DNA of 64,000 bases from Algimonas porphyrae (GTDB lineage Bacteria; Pseudomonadota; Alphaproteobacteria; Caulobacterales; Maricaulaceae), in the NCBI RefSeq assembly GCF_041429795.1, contig NZ_CP163424.1:2048001-2112000 (forward strand), given 5' to 3'. The notes beneath the pieces are model-generated. The model saw only the letters and a list, made by a program, of their open reading frames with translations, searched no databases and was not told the origin of the DNA. Made by a program: the position numbers and the translations under genes. Of this stretch, positions 37,091-46,083 are shown in pieces. The first letter of the stretch is position 1, and every line of letters starts with the position of its first letter.

Positions 37091-39643
37091 CTAGAACCTC
37101 GTACGGGTTGTGAACTGGAACGACTGTCTGTCGTCGAAAGGTTGTTTGACGATCGGCTGCGCGAAATCGAAGCGGATCGGGCCAAACGGGCTCTCCCAAA
37201 AGATGCTGGCTCCCGCCGTTACGCGTGGGTCGAGCGTGTCGACCGTGCGCTGGCAGATAACCCCCGCCGCCGTCACGCCGTCGCAGCTGGCACCAGCTGT
37301 CAGGCCCGAAGCACCGGGATCCGTTATAATGTTATACTGGAAACTCTCATCCAGTAGGCCGACTGTGCCAGCTTCGATGAAGAATGAACCGAGAAGCTGG
37401 GGTAATCCAACAGGAAAACTCACCTCAGCCGCAGCCAGTCCGAACAAATTGCCGCCCTGAGCTTGCGCGCGGCCGTCAAAGCCACCCGCAGCGGTCGGAA
37501 TGAGCGTCGAACCTGTCTCCGCCACATAATTGACCACGCGCGGACCGATACCGGCATTATCGAAGCCGCGGAAATCGAAGTTGCCCTTGAAATACCGGTC
37601 ATTAATCTGAACGGGGTCACCACCCCAGCCGCGGATATAGCCCCCTGAAAGCGAGGCCGACGCGATAACACCTGGGAACAGGCCTTTATAATAGTTACCG
37701 CGGACATCCGTGCGAAGGTAGCGGACATCGCCGCCAATACCGGCGACATCCTGGCTGAATCGCGCATCGAAACCACCGGTGGGCGTAATCGGATCATTCC
37801 GCCGATCCCATCCGAACGTGTAGCCGAATATGGATGACAGACGCCCGCCAACCTGCTGACAGAGCGACAAAAGCTGTGTGCTCTGGGCGGACAACTGACC
37901 GGTCTGCGAGGCCTGTAGCACCTGATCACACTGATTTTCTTGAGGAAACTCGATCGATTCCGATCGTAACGAATAACGCGCAGACAGACTTGTGTTCTGA
38001 GTCAGTGGGAAAGCCAAACTGACCTGACCACCCGTCCGCGTCGAGCGGAAACCGGCTTCGTCCAGGAAGTCGATAACAACATCGAAGAGCTCGATGCTGC
38101 CTGCAAGATTTCGTCCGAGAAAGCGTGGTTCCGTAAAGCGCAAATCGATTTCGCGGCGGTTCGATGAAGCTCGGATGACCGCACGCAGCAACTGTCCACG
38201 ACCGCGCAGGTTACGCTGCGTAATGGACAGGTCGACCAAGAATGCATCTGCAGAGGAGAAACCGGCAGAGAAAGACAGTTCACCCGTAGGTTGCTCTGTC
38301 ACGCGGACTTCGACAACGGCACGGTCAGGCGACGATCCCTGGCTTTCTTCGATTTCGACTTCTTCAAAGAAGCGAAGCGCCCGAACACGATTGCGCGACC
38401 GATCCAGCAGGATCCTATTGAACGCATCGCCTTCGACCAGTTCGAGCTCGCGACGGATGACGTAGTCCAGTGTCGTCGTGTTGCCGACAATATCGATCCG
38501 CTCGATGTAGACGCGCGGCCCCTCAACGACGTTGAAGACGAGATCGACCGTCTTCGTCTCGCGATCTAGACGAAGATCCTGTTGAATATCGACGAAGGCG
38601 TAACCACTAGTTCCGGCTGCAAAATTGAGATTGTCGATCGCATTCTCGATTTGCGAGGAGTTATAGACTTCCCCCTCCTCGATATTGACAAGTCTTTCTA
38701 GGAAGTCCTTATTCAGCGCCTCCAGCTCCGTTTCAACGCTGATATCCCCCCAACGATACTCGCCGCCTTCATCTAGCGTAAAGGTGATGTAGAAATCTTC
38801 CTGATCGGGGGTTAGCTCCGCGACTGCGGACACGACGCGGAAATCCGCGAAGCCCCGATTGGTATAGAAGGTGCGCAACTGCTCACGGTCGAATTCGAGC
38901 CGGGCTGGATCGTAATTATCGTTCGAGTCGAAGAACTTGTACCAGCTTGATTCCGACGTCGCGATTTCCTTACGAAGCTTACGGTCTGAAAATTCAGTGT
39001 TGCCAATAAAATTGATGCTCTTGACGCCGGTGACCGGGCCTTCGGAAATCTCGAAGATCAGATCGACCCGGTTCTGAGGCTGCTCGACAACCTTCGGCTC
39101 GACTGTGGCGCCAAAACGACCAGACTGCCGATACAGTTCGATGATACGCTGAACATCTTCCTGGACCTGCGCACGCGTGAAGAGAGAGCGTGGTTCCGCG
39201 CTGATTTCATCATTGATCTTGTCACTCTTCAGAGAGCGGTTTCCCTCGAAGACAACGCGGTTGATGATAGGATTTTCAATGACCTGGATCAGAACGTTTC
39301 CGTCACGCGGATCGATCAGCACGTCTGCAAACAGGCCTGTCGAATACAGAGTTTTCAGGCTCAAATCGATGCGTTCTTCGGAATAGGGATCGCCCGGGGA
39401 GAACAGCAGATAAGAGGCGACCGTATTGGCTTCGACGCGCTGATTGCCCGTGACCTGAATACTGCGGATACGCGTCGGGGGTTGATAGGCTGGAGCCGTC
39501 TCAGGCGCAGCGGCAGCAGCATCCTGTCGGGCTGATGCCGCGCCTGGAAGCGCCAATGCGCCCAAGATAGCCAGCACAAACAACAGCGACGCGCAGTGCG
39601 ACGACAAGGTGCGCAATTCCGTCCGTATGTGGAGAGGTCCCAT
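37091..39643 (-). CDS. bamA: Outer-membrane protein assembly factor BamA
   Basis: The product has 850 residues. The signal peptide ends near GAASA. Five POTRA domains (residues ~55-430) begin IRSIQVTGNQRVEANTV. The C-terminal 16-strand barrel ends FQFTTRTRF. The L6 motif, usually VRGF, reads FRGF here in FKGNFDFRGFDNAGIG. BamA inserts beta-barrel proteins, among them the TonB receptor and probably the barrel-like protein at 4.8 kb. It is 14 nt downstream of rseP. Confidence 0.97.
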   Translation of the reverse strand: MGPLHIRTELRTLSSHCASLLFVLAILGALALPGAASARQDAAAAAPETAPAYQPPTRIRSIQVTGNQRVEANTVASYLLFSPGDPYSEERIDLSLKTLYSTGLFADVLIDPRDGNVLIQVIENPIINRVVFEGNRSLKSDKINDEISAEPRSLFTRAQVQEDVQRIIELYRQSGRFGATVEPKVVEQPQNRVDLIFEISEGPVTGVKSINFIGNTEFSDRKLRKEIATSESSWYKFFDSNDNYDPARLEFDREQLRTFYTNRGFADFRVVSAVAELTPDQEDFYITFTLDEGGEYRWGDISVETELEALNKDFLERLVNIEEGEVYNSSQIENAIDNLNFAAGTSGYAFVDIQQDLRLDRETKTVDLVFNVVEGPRVYIERIDIVGNTTTLDYVIRRELELVEGDAFNRILLDRSRNRVRALRFFEEVEIEESQGSSPDRAVVEVRVTEQPTGELSFSAGFSSADAFLVDLSITQRNLRGRGQLLRAVIRASSNRREIDLRFTEPRFLGRNLAGSIELFDVVIDFLDEAGFRSTRTGGQVSLAFPLTQNTSLSARYSLRSESIEFPQENQCDQVLQASQTGQLSAQSTQLLSLCQQVGGRLSSIFGYTFGWDRRNDPITPTGGFDARFSQDVAGIGGDVRYLRTDVRGNYYKGLFPGVIASASLSGGYIRGWGGDPVQINDRYFKGNFDFRGFDNAGIGPRVVNYVAETGSTLIPTAAGGFDGRAQAQGGNLFGLAAAEVSFPVGLPQLLGSFFIEAGTVGLLDESFQYNIITDPGASGLTAGASCDGVTAAGVICQRTVDTLDPRVTAGASIFWESPFGPIRFDFAQPIVKQPFDDRQSFQFTTRTRF

Positions 39644-39657
39644 TCGCGGCAGTCCGG

Positions 39658-40833
39658 TTACAAGCTTCTGAAATAGCCGATATCGTTAATGGTAAGAACG
39701 ACAAAAAGCGCAAGTAACACAGCCATTCCCACCCTGAAACCGAGCTCCTGCTTTTTTTGGCTCAACGGTTTCCCGGCGACCGCTTCATACGCGTAGAACA
39801 TCAGATGTCCACCGTCGAGCATAGGGATCGGGATTAAATTCGCGAAACCCAAGGCAACGGAGATCGCTGCTGCCAGCTGCAACATACGAAATGTGAAGGC
39901 CTTGACCTTGTCGCTGACCGGTATTTCGGTTCGCGCGACATCAACAGTCGACTTGCCGACCATCGTGGCAATACGCCCAACGCTACCAAGCTGCTTACCA
40001 TCTTCTTTCCCGTTGAAAATCCGACCAATATAGTGGCCCGTCGCGCTGATCGTATTACCGACCTGCTGCGTTCCGAACATTAGGGCCGTAACGGGATTAT
40101 ATGTGCGCGTCTCCATCTCCGCGTCCGGCGACAGGCCGACGCCAAACTTGCCGCGCGTCATTCGGCCACCGATGAAATCCTTGTCCTCTATCATACGAGG
40201 AACGACGATTATCGTTTCCAGACGGCCACCCCGCTCAATAACCGTCTCGATTGGAGTATTCCCGCGCAGCTGAATATGTCGCGCCATATCCACCCAGTCA
40301 GAGATGTCTCGCCCGTCCATTGCGACAATCTTGTCGCCCGGCAATATTCCGGCCTGCGCGGCCGCGCTCTCGGCCTCGACTTCGCCGATAAGGGCTTCCG
40401 GATGGGTCGTACCGACCCACATTACGGCAATCGCGAACAGAATGGCCGCCAGAATGAAATTTGCGATCGGGCCGGCGAGAACGACGAGAGCACGCTGCCA
40501 GACAGGACGGAAGTGGAAAATATCGCTCACATCGCCATGATCAGCCCGGATCTGCTCCAGTGCCGCCTGATCAGGGTTGGAAGCCGCTCCGGCATCGCCT
40601 GCAAACTTTACATAGCCACCCAGAGGAATGCGCGAAATCATCCAGTTGGTGCCGGAAGATTTGGAACGACGCTGCCAGATGGCCTTGCCGAAACCGATAG
40701 AAAACCGTTCGACCTTCATTCCAAAGGCACGGGCCACGCTATAGTGGCCGAGCTCATGAAAGAAGACCAATGCAGAGATCACGACAAAGAAGGCGATCGC
40801 GGCAAGGAAGAGATATAAAAGTTCGGCGAGCAC
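39658..40833 (-). CDS. rseP: RIP zinc metalloprotease RseP (site-2 protease)
   Basis: The product has 391 residues. HELGH at 26-30 inside the first membrane helix and Asp340 in PIPMLDGGHL form the intramembrane zinc site. A PDZ domain lies around residues 130-200 (AAQAGILPGDKIVAMDG). In Caulobacter the orthologue MmpA cleaves PodJ; in E. coli RseP releases sigma E. Placement between dxr and bamA is conserved. It lies 62 nt after dxr. Confidence 0.95.
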   Translation of the reverse strand: MLAELLYLFLAAIAFFVVISALVFFHELGHYSVARAFGMKVERFSIGFGKAIWQRRSKSSGTNWMISRIPLGGYVKFAGDAGAASNPDQAALEQIRADHGDVSDIFHFRPVWQRALVVLAGPIANFILAAILFAIAVMWVGTTHPEALIGEVEAESAAAQAGILPGDKIVAMDGRDISDWVDMARHIQLRGNTPIETVIERGGRLETIIVVPRMIEDKDFIGGRMTRGKFGVGLSPDAEMETRTYNPVTALMFGTQQVGNTISATGHYIGRIFNGKEDGKQLGSVGRIATMVGKSTVDVARTEIPVSDKVKAFTFRMLQLAAAISVALGFANLIPIPMLDGGHLMFYAYEAVAGKPLSQKKQELGFRVGMAVLLALFVVLTINDIGYFRSL

Positions 40834-40895
40834 GGGGTCCTGACACTGGCGGCCCGATTCCGGGTCTGTCAGGCGATTAGCGCATTAGAAGGCGC

Positions 40896-42068
40896 TTACA
40901 AGTTTACAATATGCTCATTTGCAGCAGCGCGCGCCAGGCCATCAAAATGCATAACTGACTGCATGGCACCCGAGCTGCAGGCGAAATCGCTCTCTGCACT
41001 CAATTTTTCCAACGCCAGTTCGCAAGTCTTCGCAATGTCGAGAAACGCGATACGACCCTGTAGAAAAGCTTCGACAGCCACTTCATTCGCTGCGTTAAGG
41101 ACACACGCCGCCTGCCCGCCAGCTTCCAGTGCTTCACGTGCCAGGCGCAACGCCGGGAACCGGACCAGGTCCGGCTTGAAGAATGTCAGCGCCCCAAGTT
41201 CAGGGAAGTTCAGCGGCGCGACCGGTGTTTCCATCCGGTTGGGCCAGCCCAGCGCATAGGCAATCGGCGTGCGCATATCGGGCGACCCCATCTGGGACAG
41301 GACGGAACCGTCAACATATTCGACCATGGAATGGATCACGGATTGCGGGTGGATCACGACATCGATTTCATGTGACGGACGGTCGAACAGCCAGGCCGCT
41401 TCGATCAATTCCAGCCCTTTATTCATCAACGTCGCGGAATTGATGCTGATCTTCGACCCCATCGACCAGACGGGGTGCGCCAGCGCATCTTCCCGTGTGA
41501 CACGCTGCAGATCATCCAGCGACGTCTCCCGGAAAGGGCCGCCCGAAGCCGTGAGAATCAGCCTGCGTACGCCTGCTGGCCGGTCACGATCCAGGACCTG
41601 GAAGATGGCGTTATGCTCGGAATCGACCGGCAATAGCGTCGTCTTGTGACGCTTCACGGCAGTCATGAAGGTCGCGCCCGCACAGACAAGACATTCCTTA
41701 TTAGCGAGGGCAACGGTATTGCCTTGGGACACCGCAGCCAATGTTGGGGGGAGTCCGGCTGCACCGACGATCGCGGCCATCGTGATGTCAACGGGCCGTT
41801 CCGCCATTTCGGTGACACCGTCGGGTCCTGAAAGAATGTCGATATCATGGCCCGACAGAGCGGACTTCAGCTCTGCAGCGCAGGTCTCATCGGCAATTGC
41901 CACACAATCGGCGTCGAACTGGATAGCCTGTCTGGCAAGACGCGAGACATTCCGATTGGCCGAAAGGCCGACCACCTTGAACTCACCGGGCTGAGCGCGT
42001 TCCAGCAGATCAAGCGTGCTGAGACCGATCGACCCGGTCGATCCTAATACCGAAATACGCCGCGTCAT
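40896..42068 (-). CDS. dxr: 1-Deoxy-D-xylulose 5-phosphate reductoisomerase
   Basis: The product has 390 residues. RISVLGSTGSIGLSTLDLL is the NADPH site, LLPVDSEHNAIFQ the metal/substrate motif, ILTASGGPFRE the next, and HPVWSMGSKISINSATLMNKGLE the catalytic loop region. It makes MEP, the committed step to isoprenoids including the undecaprenyl chain built by UppS two genes upstream. ATGA overlap with cdsA. Confidence 0.97.
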   Translation of the reverse strand: MTRRISVLGSTGSIGLSTLDLLERAQPGEFKVVGLSANRNVSRLARQAIQFDADCVAIADETCAAELKSALSGHDIDILSGPDGVTEMAERPVDITMAAIVGAAGLPPTLAAVSQGNTVALANKECLVCAGATFMTAVKRHKTTLLPVDSEHNAIFQVLDRDRPAGVRRLILTASGGPFRETSLDDLQRVTREDALAHPVWSMGSKISINSATLMNKGLELIEAAWLFDRPSHEIDVVIHPQSVIHSMVEYVDGSVLSQMGSPDMRTPIAYALGWPNRMETPVAPLNFPELGALTFFKPDLVRFPALRLAREALEAGGQAACVLNAANEVAVEAFLQGRIAFLDIAKTCELALEKLSAESDFACSSGAMQSVMHFDGLARAAANEHIVNL

Positions 42069-42892
42069 GCGATGGGCCAGCTATCGCCGATCAACATGAA
42101 CAACAGGGCTCCGCCGACGACGGCCAGCATCAAACTGTCCAGTCGGTCGAGCAATCCGCCATGTCCAGGCAGCAGTGTACCGGTGTCCTTAATGCCGACA
42201 CGGCGTTTGACGGTGCTCTCGAGAAGATCCCCGACCACGGAAAAAACGACGATCGGCACGGCCAGCAGAACAGACAGTGATATTGGCAGGCCGATGAAAA
42301 GCCCAGCTATGACAGCCACGACGGACGCGAAGATCAGTCCACACACGACCCCTGACCAAGTTTTGTTCGGTGACAATTTAGGTGCCAGCTTGGGCCCACC
42401 AATGGATGAGCCTCCGAAATAGGCTCCGACATCGGCCGCAATTACGATGACGATGATGAAGATGAGTTGCGTAAAACCGCGCGTATCAAAGCCGACATCT
42501 GAGCCCCGCAATAGGATCAGCAGCACCGCTGGCAAAATCACATAGGGCAGTCCGATAGCTGTCCAGCCGGTCCCTCCGCGTGGCAATCGTTCCGCCACGG
42601 CGAAGAAGGTCGCCACGCACAGAGCTGCAATCGCCCAGACCGGCAGACCCTGCACGGCATAGACAAGCGAGACGACCAATCCGATCATGGCGATCGATTG
42701 GCCGATCAGACCCGCATCCGGATCCGTCATCCGCATCCACTCATACATGATCCTGACAGCAATTAGCGCAACCAGAAGAGCCCAGACAAACCCGCCAATA
42801 TAGAAGGGCGCGATACATATCAGGACAAGAACGATGGCTGTGAGCAATCGCGGACCAAGATTTTTCCAGCGTGTCCCGGGGACCTCGACCAT
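42065..42892 (-). CDS. cdsA: Phosphatidate cytidylyltransferase
   Basis: The product has 275 residues with about eight membrane helices. The C-terminal signature STVKRRVGIKDTGTLLPGHGGLLDRLDS matches the CDP-alcohol synthase pattern, including K-R-x4-K-D and HGG. It makes CDP-diacylglycerol from phosphatidate and CTP. The start overlaps the uppS stop by one base (TGATG), and the stop overlaps dxr. Confidence 0.96.
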   Translation of the reverse strand: MVEVPGTRWKNLGPRLLTAIVLVLICIAPFYIGGFVWALLVALIAVRIMYEWMRMTDPDAGLIGQSIAMIGLVVSLVYAVQGLPVWAIAALCVATFFAVAERLPRGGTGWTAIGLPYVILPAVLLILLRGSDVGFDTRGFTQLIFIIVIVIAADVGAYFGGSSIGGPKLAPKLSPNKTWSGVVCGLIFASVVAVIAGLFIGLPISLSVLLAVPIVVFSVVGDLLESTVKRRVGIKDTGTLLPGHGGLLDRLDSLMLAVVGGALLFMLIGDSWPIA

Positions 42893-43590
42893 CAGGCGAC
42901 TTCCGACGTATCAGCCGCTCCGAAGCGGCGCTCGCGATGTGTATACTCTGTCAGGGCATCGATTAGATCAGACCGTTGGAAATCAGGCCACAACACATCT
43001 GTAAATACGAACTCCGCATAAGCGGCCTGCCAGAGCAGAAAATTCGAAATCCTTCGCTCCCCGCTTGTGCGTATGACGAGATCCGGATCAGGTTGGCCTG
43101 CCGTATCGAAGAACGCCCCGAACCCGGCTTCGTCCATGGTCGACATATCGGCCCCTGAAGCGACCGCCTTCGCGGCGGCTCTCAGCAGTTCGTCACGTCC
43201 ACCATAATTGAATGCGATGTTGAGATTGAAATCCGAATTGGTCGCCGTCTGCGACTCAGCCATATCGATGAGGCGGAGAACGTCAGCCTTCAGGCCCTGC
43301 CGGGTGCCAAGAATGCGTATCCGGACGCCTTCATCCGCAAGCCGTTTCAGATCCGCCTCAATATATTCGCGCATCAGCGCCATCAACGCTGCAATCTCCG
43401 CCTTGGGTCGTGTCCAGTTTTCTGTTGAAAAACTGTAGAGTGTCAGATGCTTGATACCGATTTCTGATGCATCTTCGACAATTCGCCGTACGGTTTCCAC
43501 GCCTGCGCGGTGACCAAAGCTGCGCGGACGGCGGCGGGCCTGCGCCCAGCGCCCATTGCCATCCATGATGATGGCGACATGATCTGGAAT
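42892..43590 (-). CDS. uppS: Undecaprenyl diphosphate synthase, non-canonical start
   Basis: This makes the C55 carrier lipid for peptidoglycan and O-antigen. MDGNGRWA with the catalytic Asp, SFGHRAGVETVRRI, LTLYSFSTENWTRP and DLVIRTSGERRISNFLLWQ are family motifs. The first ATG (43566) would begin at MDGNG and remove the conserved strand that normally precedes it. The in-frame codons upstream read IPDHVAII, exactly that strand, but no ATG, GTG or TTG occurs between there and the frr TAG at 43624. I place the start at ATT 43590 (232 residues), preceded by GAGGGG. ATA 43611 or stop-codon read-through from frr are alternatives; start at 43566 gives 224 residues. Confidence 0.85.
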   Translation of the reverse strand: MPDHVAIIMDGNGRWAQARRRPRSFGHRAGVETVRRIVEDASEIGIKHLTLYSFSTENWTRPKAEIAALMALMREYIEADLKRLADEGVRIRILGTRQGLKADVLRLIDMAESQTATNSDFNLNIAFNYGGRDELLRAAAKAVASGADMSTMDEAGFGAFFDTAGQPDPDLVIRTSGERRISNFLLWQAAYAEFVFTDVLWPDFQRSDLIDALTEYTHRERRFGAADTSEVA

Positions 43591-43623
43591 GGCCCCTCGA
43601 TATGCAGATATTCCGACGATGAT

Positions 43624-44178
43624 CTAGACCTGCATGATCTCTTCGGATTTGTGGGCCAGCGCGTCGTCGATCTTTCCGACAACCTCATCCGTTGCAGACT
43701 GCACATCTTTTTCATGTGCCTTCTGCTCATTCTCGCTCATTTCGCCGTCCTTTTCGAGGCGCTTGAGCGTGTTCATCGCGTCGCGTCGGACGTTGCGAAC
43801 GGCAATCTTGGCATTCTCCGAATATGTTCCCGCTACTTTGGCCAAGTCCCGTCGACGCTCCTCTGTCAGGGGCGGCATGGGAATGCGAAGGGTCGTGCCG
43901 TCGACAACAGGATTCAGGCCTAGCGAGCTTTGGCGCAGCGCCTTTTCGACAGGGCCAACCATGGTTTTGTCCCAGACAGATACGGTCAGCATGCGGGGTT
44001 CCGGAACGGAAACGGACCCGATCTGGTTAAGCGGCATTTCCGAGCCATAGGCAGACACAACGACACCGTCGAGCAGAGCCGCATTGGCCCGTCCTGTACG
44101 CAGACCGCCAAACTCCTTGCGCAGTGAGTTGAGCGCGCCATCCATCCGCTTCCGGTAATCTGATAGCTTAAATGTCAT
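43624..44178 (-). CDS. frr: Ribosome recycling factor
   Basis: The product has 184 residues, normal length. [31 protein letters not shown] is the hinge between domains I and II, and [17 protein letters not shown] is also diagnostic. With EF-G it splits post-termination ribosomes. It lies 43 nt after pyrH. Its TAG is in the same frame as uppS. Confidence 0.97.
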   Translation of the reverse strand: MTFKLSDYRKRMDGALNSLRKEFGGLRTGRANAALLDGVVVSAYGSEMPLNQIGSVSVPEPRMLTVSVWDKTMVGPVEKALRQSSLGLNPVVDGTTLRIPMPPLTEERRRDLAKVAGTYSENAKIAVRNVRRDAMNTLKRLEKDGEMSENEQKAHEKDVQSATDEVVGKIDDALAHKSEEIMQV

Positions 44179-44221
44179 TACGCCGCTCCTTTACTGTCTA
44201 GTGGCATTCATCATGGCCAAA

Positions 44222-44938
44222 TCAAGCCTTTATCTGGGTCGATGTTCCCTCACCGGCCATAACCGCATCAAGACCACCCAGTTCGTGAATTGAAAAGACG
44301 ATAATTGGAATATCGTTTTCCCGCATCAATGTGACTGCCGATGCATCCATGACCTTCAGATCATCGGTCAGAACCTTATGATAGGACAGCGTTTCATAGC
44401 GCTTGGCATCAGGGTTCGTCTTCGGGTCTGAATCATAGACGCCGTCAACCTGTGTTCCTTTCAGCAAGGCATCGCAATCCATCTCCGCAGCGCGGAGCGC
44501 AGCGGCCGTATCTGTTGTAAAATAGGGATTGCCGGTTCCAGCTGCAAATATGACGACTCGGCCCTTTTCCATATGACGCACGGCCTTCCGGCGAATATAG
44601 CTTTCGCAGACGGTTTGCATCGGAATGGCCGACTGAACGCGTGTGTCCACGCCCATCTGTTCGAGCGCACTTTGCATGGCAAGCGCATTCATGACCGTCG
44701 CCAGCATGCCCATATAATCTGCCGTAGACCGCTCGATCCCTGTCGCTTGAGCCGATAAGCCCCGGAAAATATTCCCCGCACCGATCACCAAAGCGATCTG
44801 TAACCCTTTATCATTGGCAGCGGCCACTTCGCCCGCAATCCGCTTCACCGTATCCGTATCGATACCGTAATCCTGATCGCCCATCAGCGCTTCGCCTGAT
44901 ATCTTCAACAAGACACGCTTATATTTGTAAGTCGACAT
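44222..44938 (-). CDS. pyrH: UMP kinase
   Basis: The product has 238 residues with an amino-acid kinase fold. [11 protein letters not shown] is the phosphate loop, IGAGNIFRG the nucleotide site, and [20 protein letters not shown] the UMP region. It phosphorylates UMP to UDP, upstream of CTP made by PyrG. A candidate promoter and the tsf terminator lie just upstream, so this probably starts a new transcript running to frr and beyond. Confidence 0.97.
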   Translation of the reverse strand: MSTYKYKRVLLKISGEALMGDQDYGIDTDTVKRIAGEVAAANDKGLQIALVIGAGNIFRGLSAQATGIERSTADYMGMLATVMNALAMQSALEQMGVDTRVQSAIPMQTVCESYIRRKAVRHMEKGRVVIFAAGTGNPYFTTDTAAALRAAEMDCDALLKGTQVDGVYDSDPKTNPDAKRYETLSYHKVLTDDLKVMDASAVTLMRENDIPIIVFSIHELGGLDAVMAGEGTSTQIKA

Positions 44939-44967
44939 AAGGTCCTCTGGCGAAGAATTTTCGCGGC

Positions 44968-44995
44968 TCTATCCCACACCGTCGGCATATCCAAG
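44968..44995 (-). promoter_or_regulatory. Candidate pyrH promoter
   Basis: Minus-strand CTTGGA (44990-44995) and GATAGA (44968-44973) are separated by 16 nt, directly after the tsf terminator and 30 nt before pyrH. Confidence 0.4.
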
Positions 44996-45005
44996 CCGCA
45001 GTCAC

Positions 45006-45039
45006 AAAAAAGCCCGCCCCGATCTAAACCGGGACGGGC
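45006..45039 (-). terminator. Intrinsic terminator of the rpsB-tsf operon
   Basis: On the minus strand a 10-bp stem GCCCGTCCCG/CGGGGCGGGC (one U-G pair) is followed by TTTTTT. It lies 22 nt past the tsf stop. Confidence 0.92.
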
Positions 45040-45061
45040 GAAATGCCATGAACGAGGGCAA

Positions 45062-45979
45062 TTAGCCTGCGACGGCTGCTGCGACCTCTTCGGCGAAGTT
45101 CTCTTCTTTCTTCTCGATCCCTTCACCGACGGCCATACGGACAAAGCCAGCCAGCTTGATGTCAGCGCCGAGCGTCTTGCTTTCATCGGCGAGAACGGTT
45201 TCGATCGTGCGTTCGCCATCCATGACGAAGACTTGCGTTGCCAGCACGCTTTCCTTGAAGAATTTCTGCATGCGACCTTCGACCATCTTGTCGACAATCG
45301 CTTCCGGCTTACCAGATTCCAAGGCCTCGGCTTTCAGCATCTCGCGTTCTTTCGAGACAATCGCGGCATCAAGATCTTCGACCGTATTGGCCAGAGGCGC
45401 GGTCGCGGCGACATGCATGGCAATCTTTTTAGCCAGTTCGCCGAGAGCCGCCTTATCGCCTGAGGATTCAAGCGCGACCAGAACGCCGATCTTACCCATA
45501 TCGGTCGCAACCGCGTTGTGAATGTAGCTGGACACGACGCCTTCCGACACGCTGAGCGACTCCATCCGGCGGAACGACATGTTCTCACCGATCTTGCCGA
45601 CCAGCTCTGTCAGATACTCCTTGACCGACTTGCCACCTTCCAGCTCGGCATCTGCCAGAGCATCGGAACTATCCATATCAAGCCCGCGCTGCGCGATCTT
45701 GGCGACAGCAGCCTGGAAGATTTCGTTACGAGCAACAAAGTCCGTCTCGGAATTGACTTCGACGGCAACGCCCTTGTTTCCATCCGTCGCAACCGCGACC
45801 AGACCTTCGGCAGCGACGCGAGAGGCTTTCTTGTCCGCTTTCGCGATACCTTTCTTGCGAAGCCAGTCGATTGCGGCTTCGATGTCGCCATCGTTCTCGT
45901 TCAGGGCTTTTTTACAGTCCATCATACCTGCGCCTGTCTTGTCGCGCAGCTCTTTGACCATTGCGGCAGTGATCGCCAT
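45062..45979 (-). CDS. tsf: Elongation factor Ts
   Basis: The product has 305 residues from ATG 45979, with GGAGAG upstream. ITAAMVKELRDKTGAGMMDCKKALNEN is the N-terminal signature, and ALNENDGDIEAAIDWLRKKG the UBA-like part. The core and coiled-coil follow. It recycles EF-Tu. The frame is open to 46018 without family support. Confidence 0.97.
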   Translation of the reverse strand: MAITAAMVKELRDKTGAGMMDCKKALNENDGDIEAAIDWLRKKGIAKADKKASRVAAEGLVAVATDGNKGVAVEVNSETDFVARNEIFQAAVAKIAQRGLDMDSSDALADAELEGGKSVKEYLTELVGKIGENMSFRRMESLSVSEGVVSSYIHNAVATDMGKIGVLVALESSGDKAALGELAKKIAMHVAATAPLANTVEDLDAAIVSKEREMLKAEALESGKPEAIVDKMVEGRMQKFFKESVLATQVFVMDGERTIETVLADESKTLGADIKLAGFVRMAVGEGIEKKEENFAEEVAAAVAG

Positions 45980-46039
45980 GGGTCTCTCCATCAGTCGATA
46001 CTGCGGCCATATCGGCACACAGTTGTTTATAAGGGGGTT

Positions 46040-46062
46040 CGCGCCGCAGATAGGGCGGCGCG
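46040..46062 (-). other. GC-rich hairpin between rpsB and tsf
   Basis: CGCGCCGC and GCGGCGCG are perfect 8-bp arms around a 7-nt loop in the 104-nt rpsB-tsf gap. No T-run follows on the minus strand, so it is more likely an RNA-processing or attenuating stem setting the S2 to EF-Ts ratio. Confidence 0.6.
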
Positions 46063-46083
46063 TGGTCTTTTAAAGAGGGCGGC

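Noticed and set aside
43443-43730. Alternative reading frame that could supply a standard start for uppS by frameshift
   Set aside because: Its residues do not resemble UppS, whereas the direct upstream codons of the uppS frame encode the conserved IPDHVAII strand.
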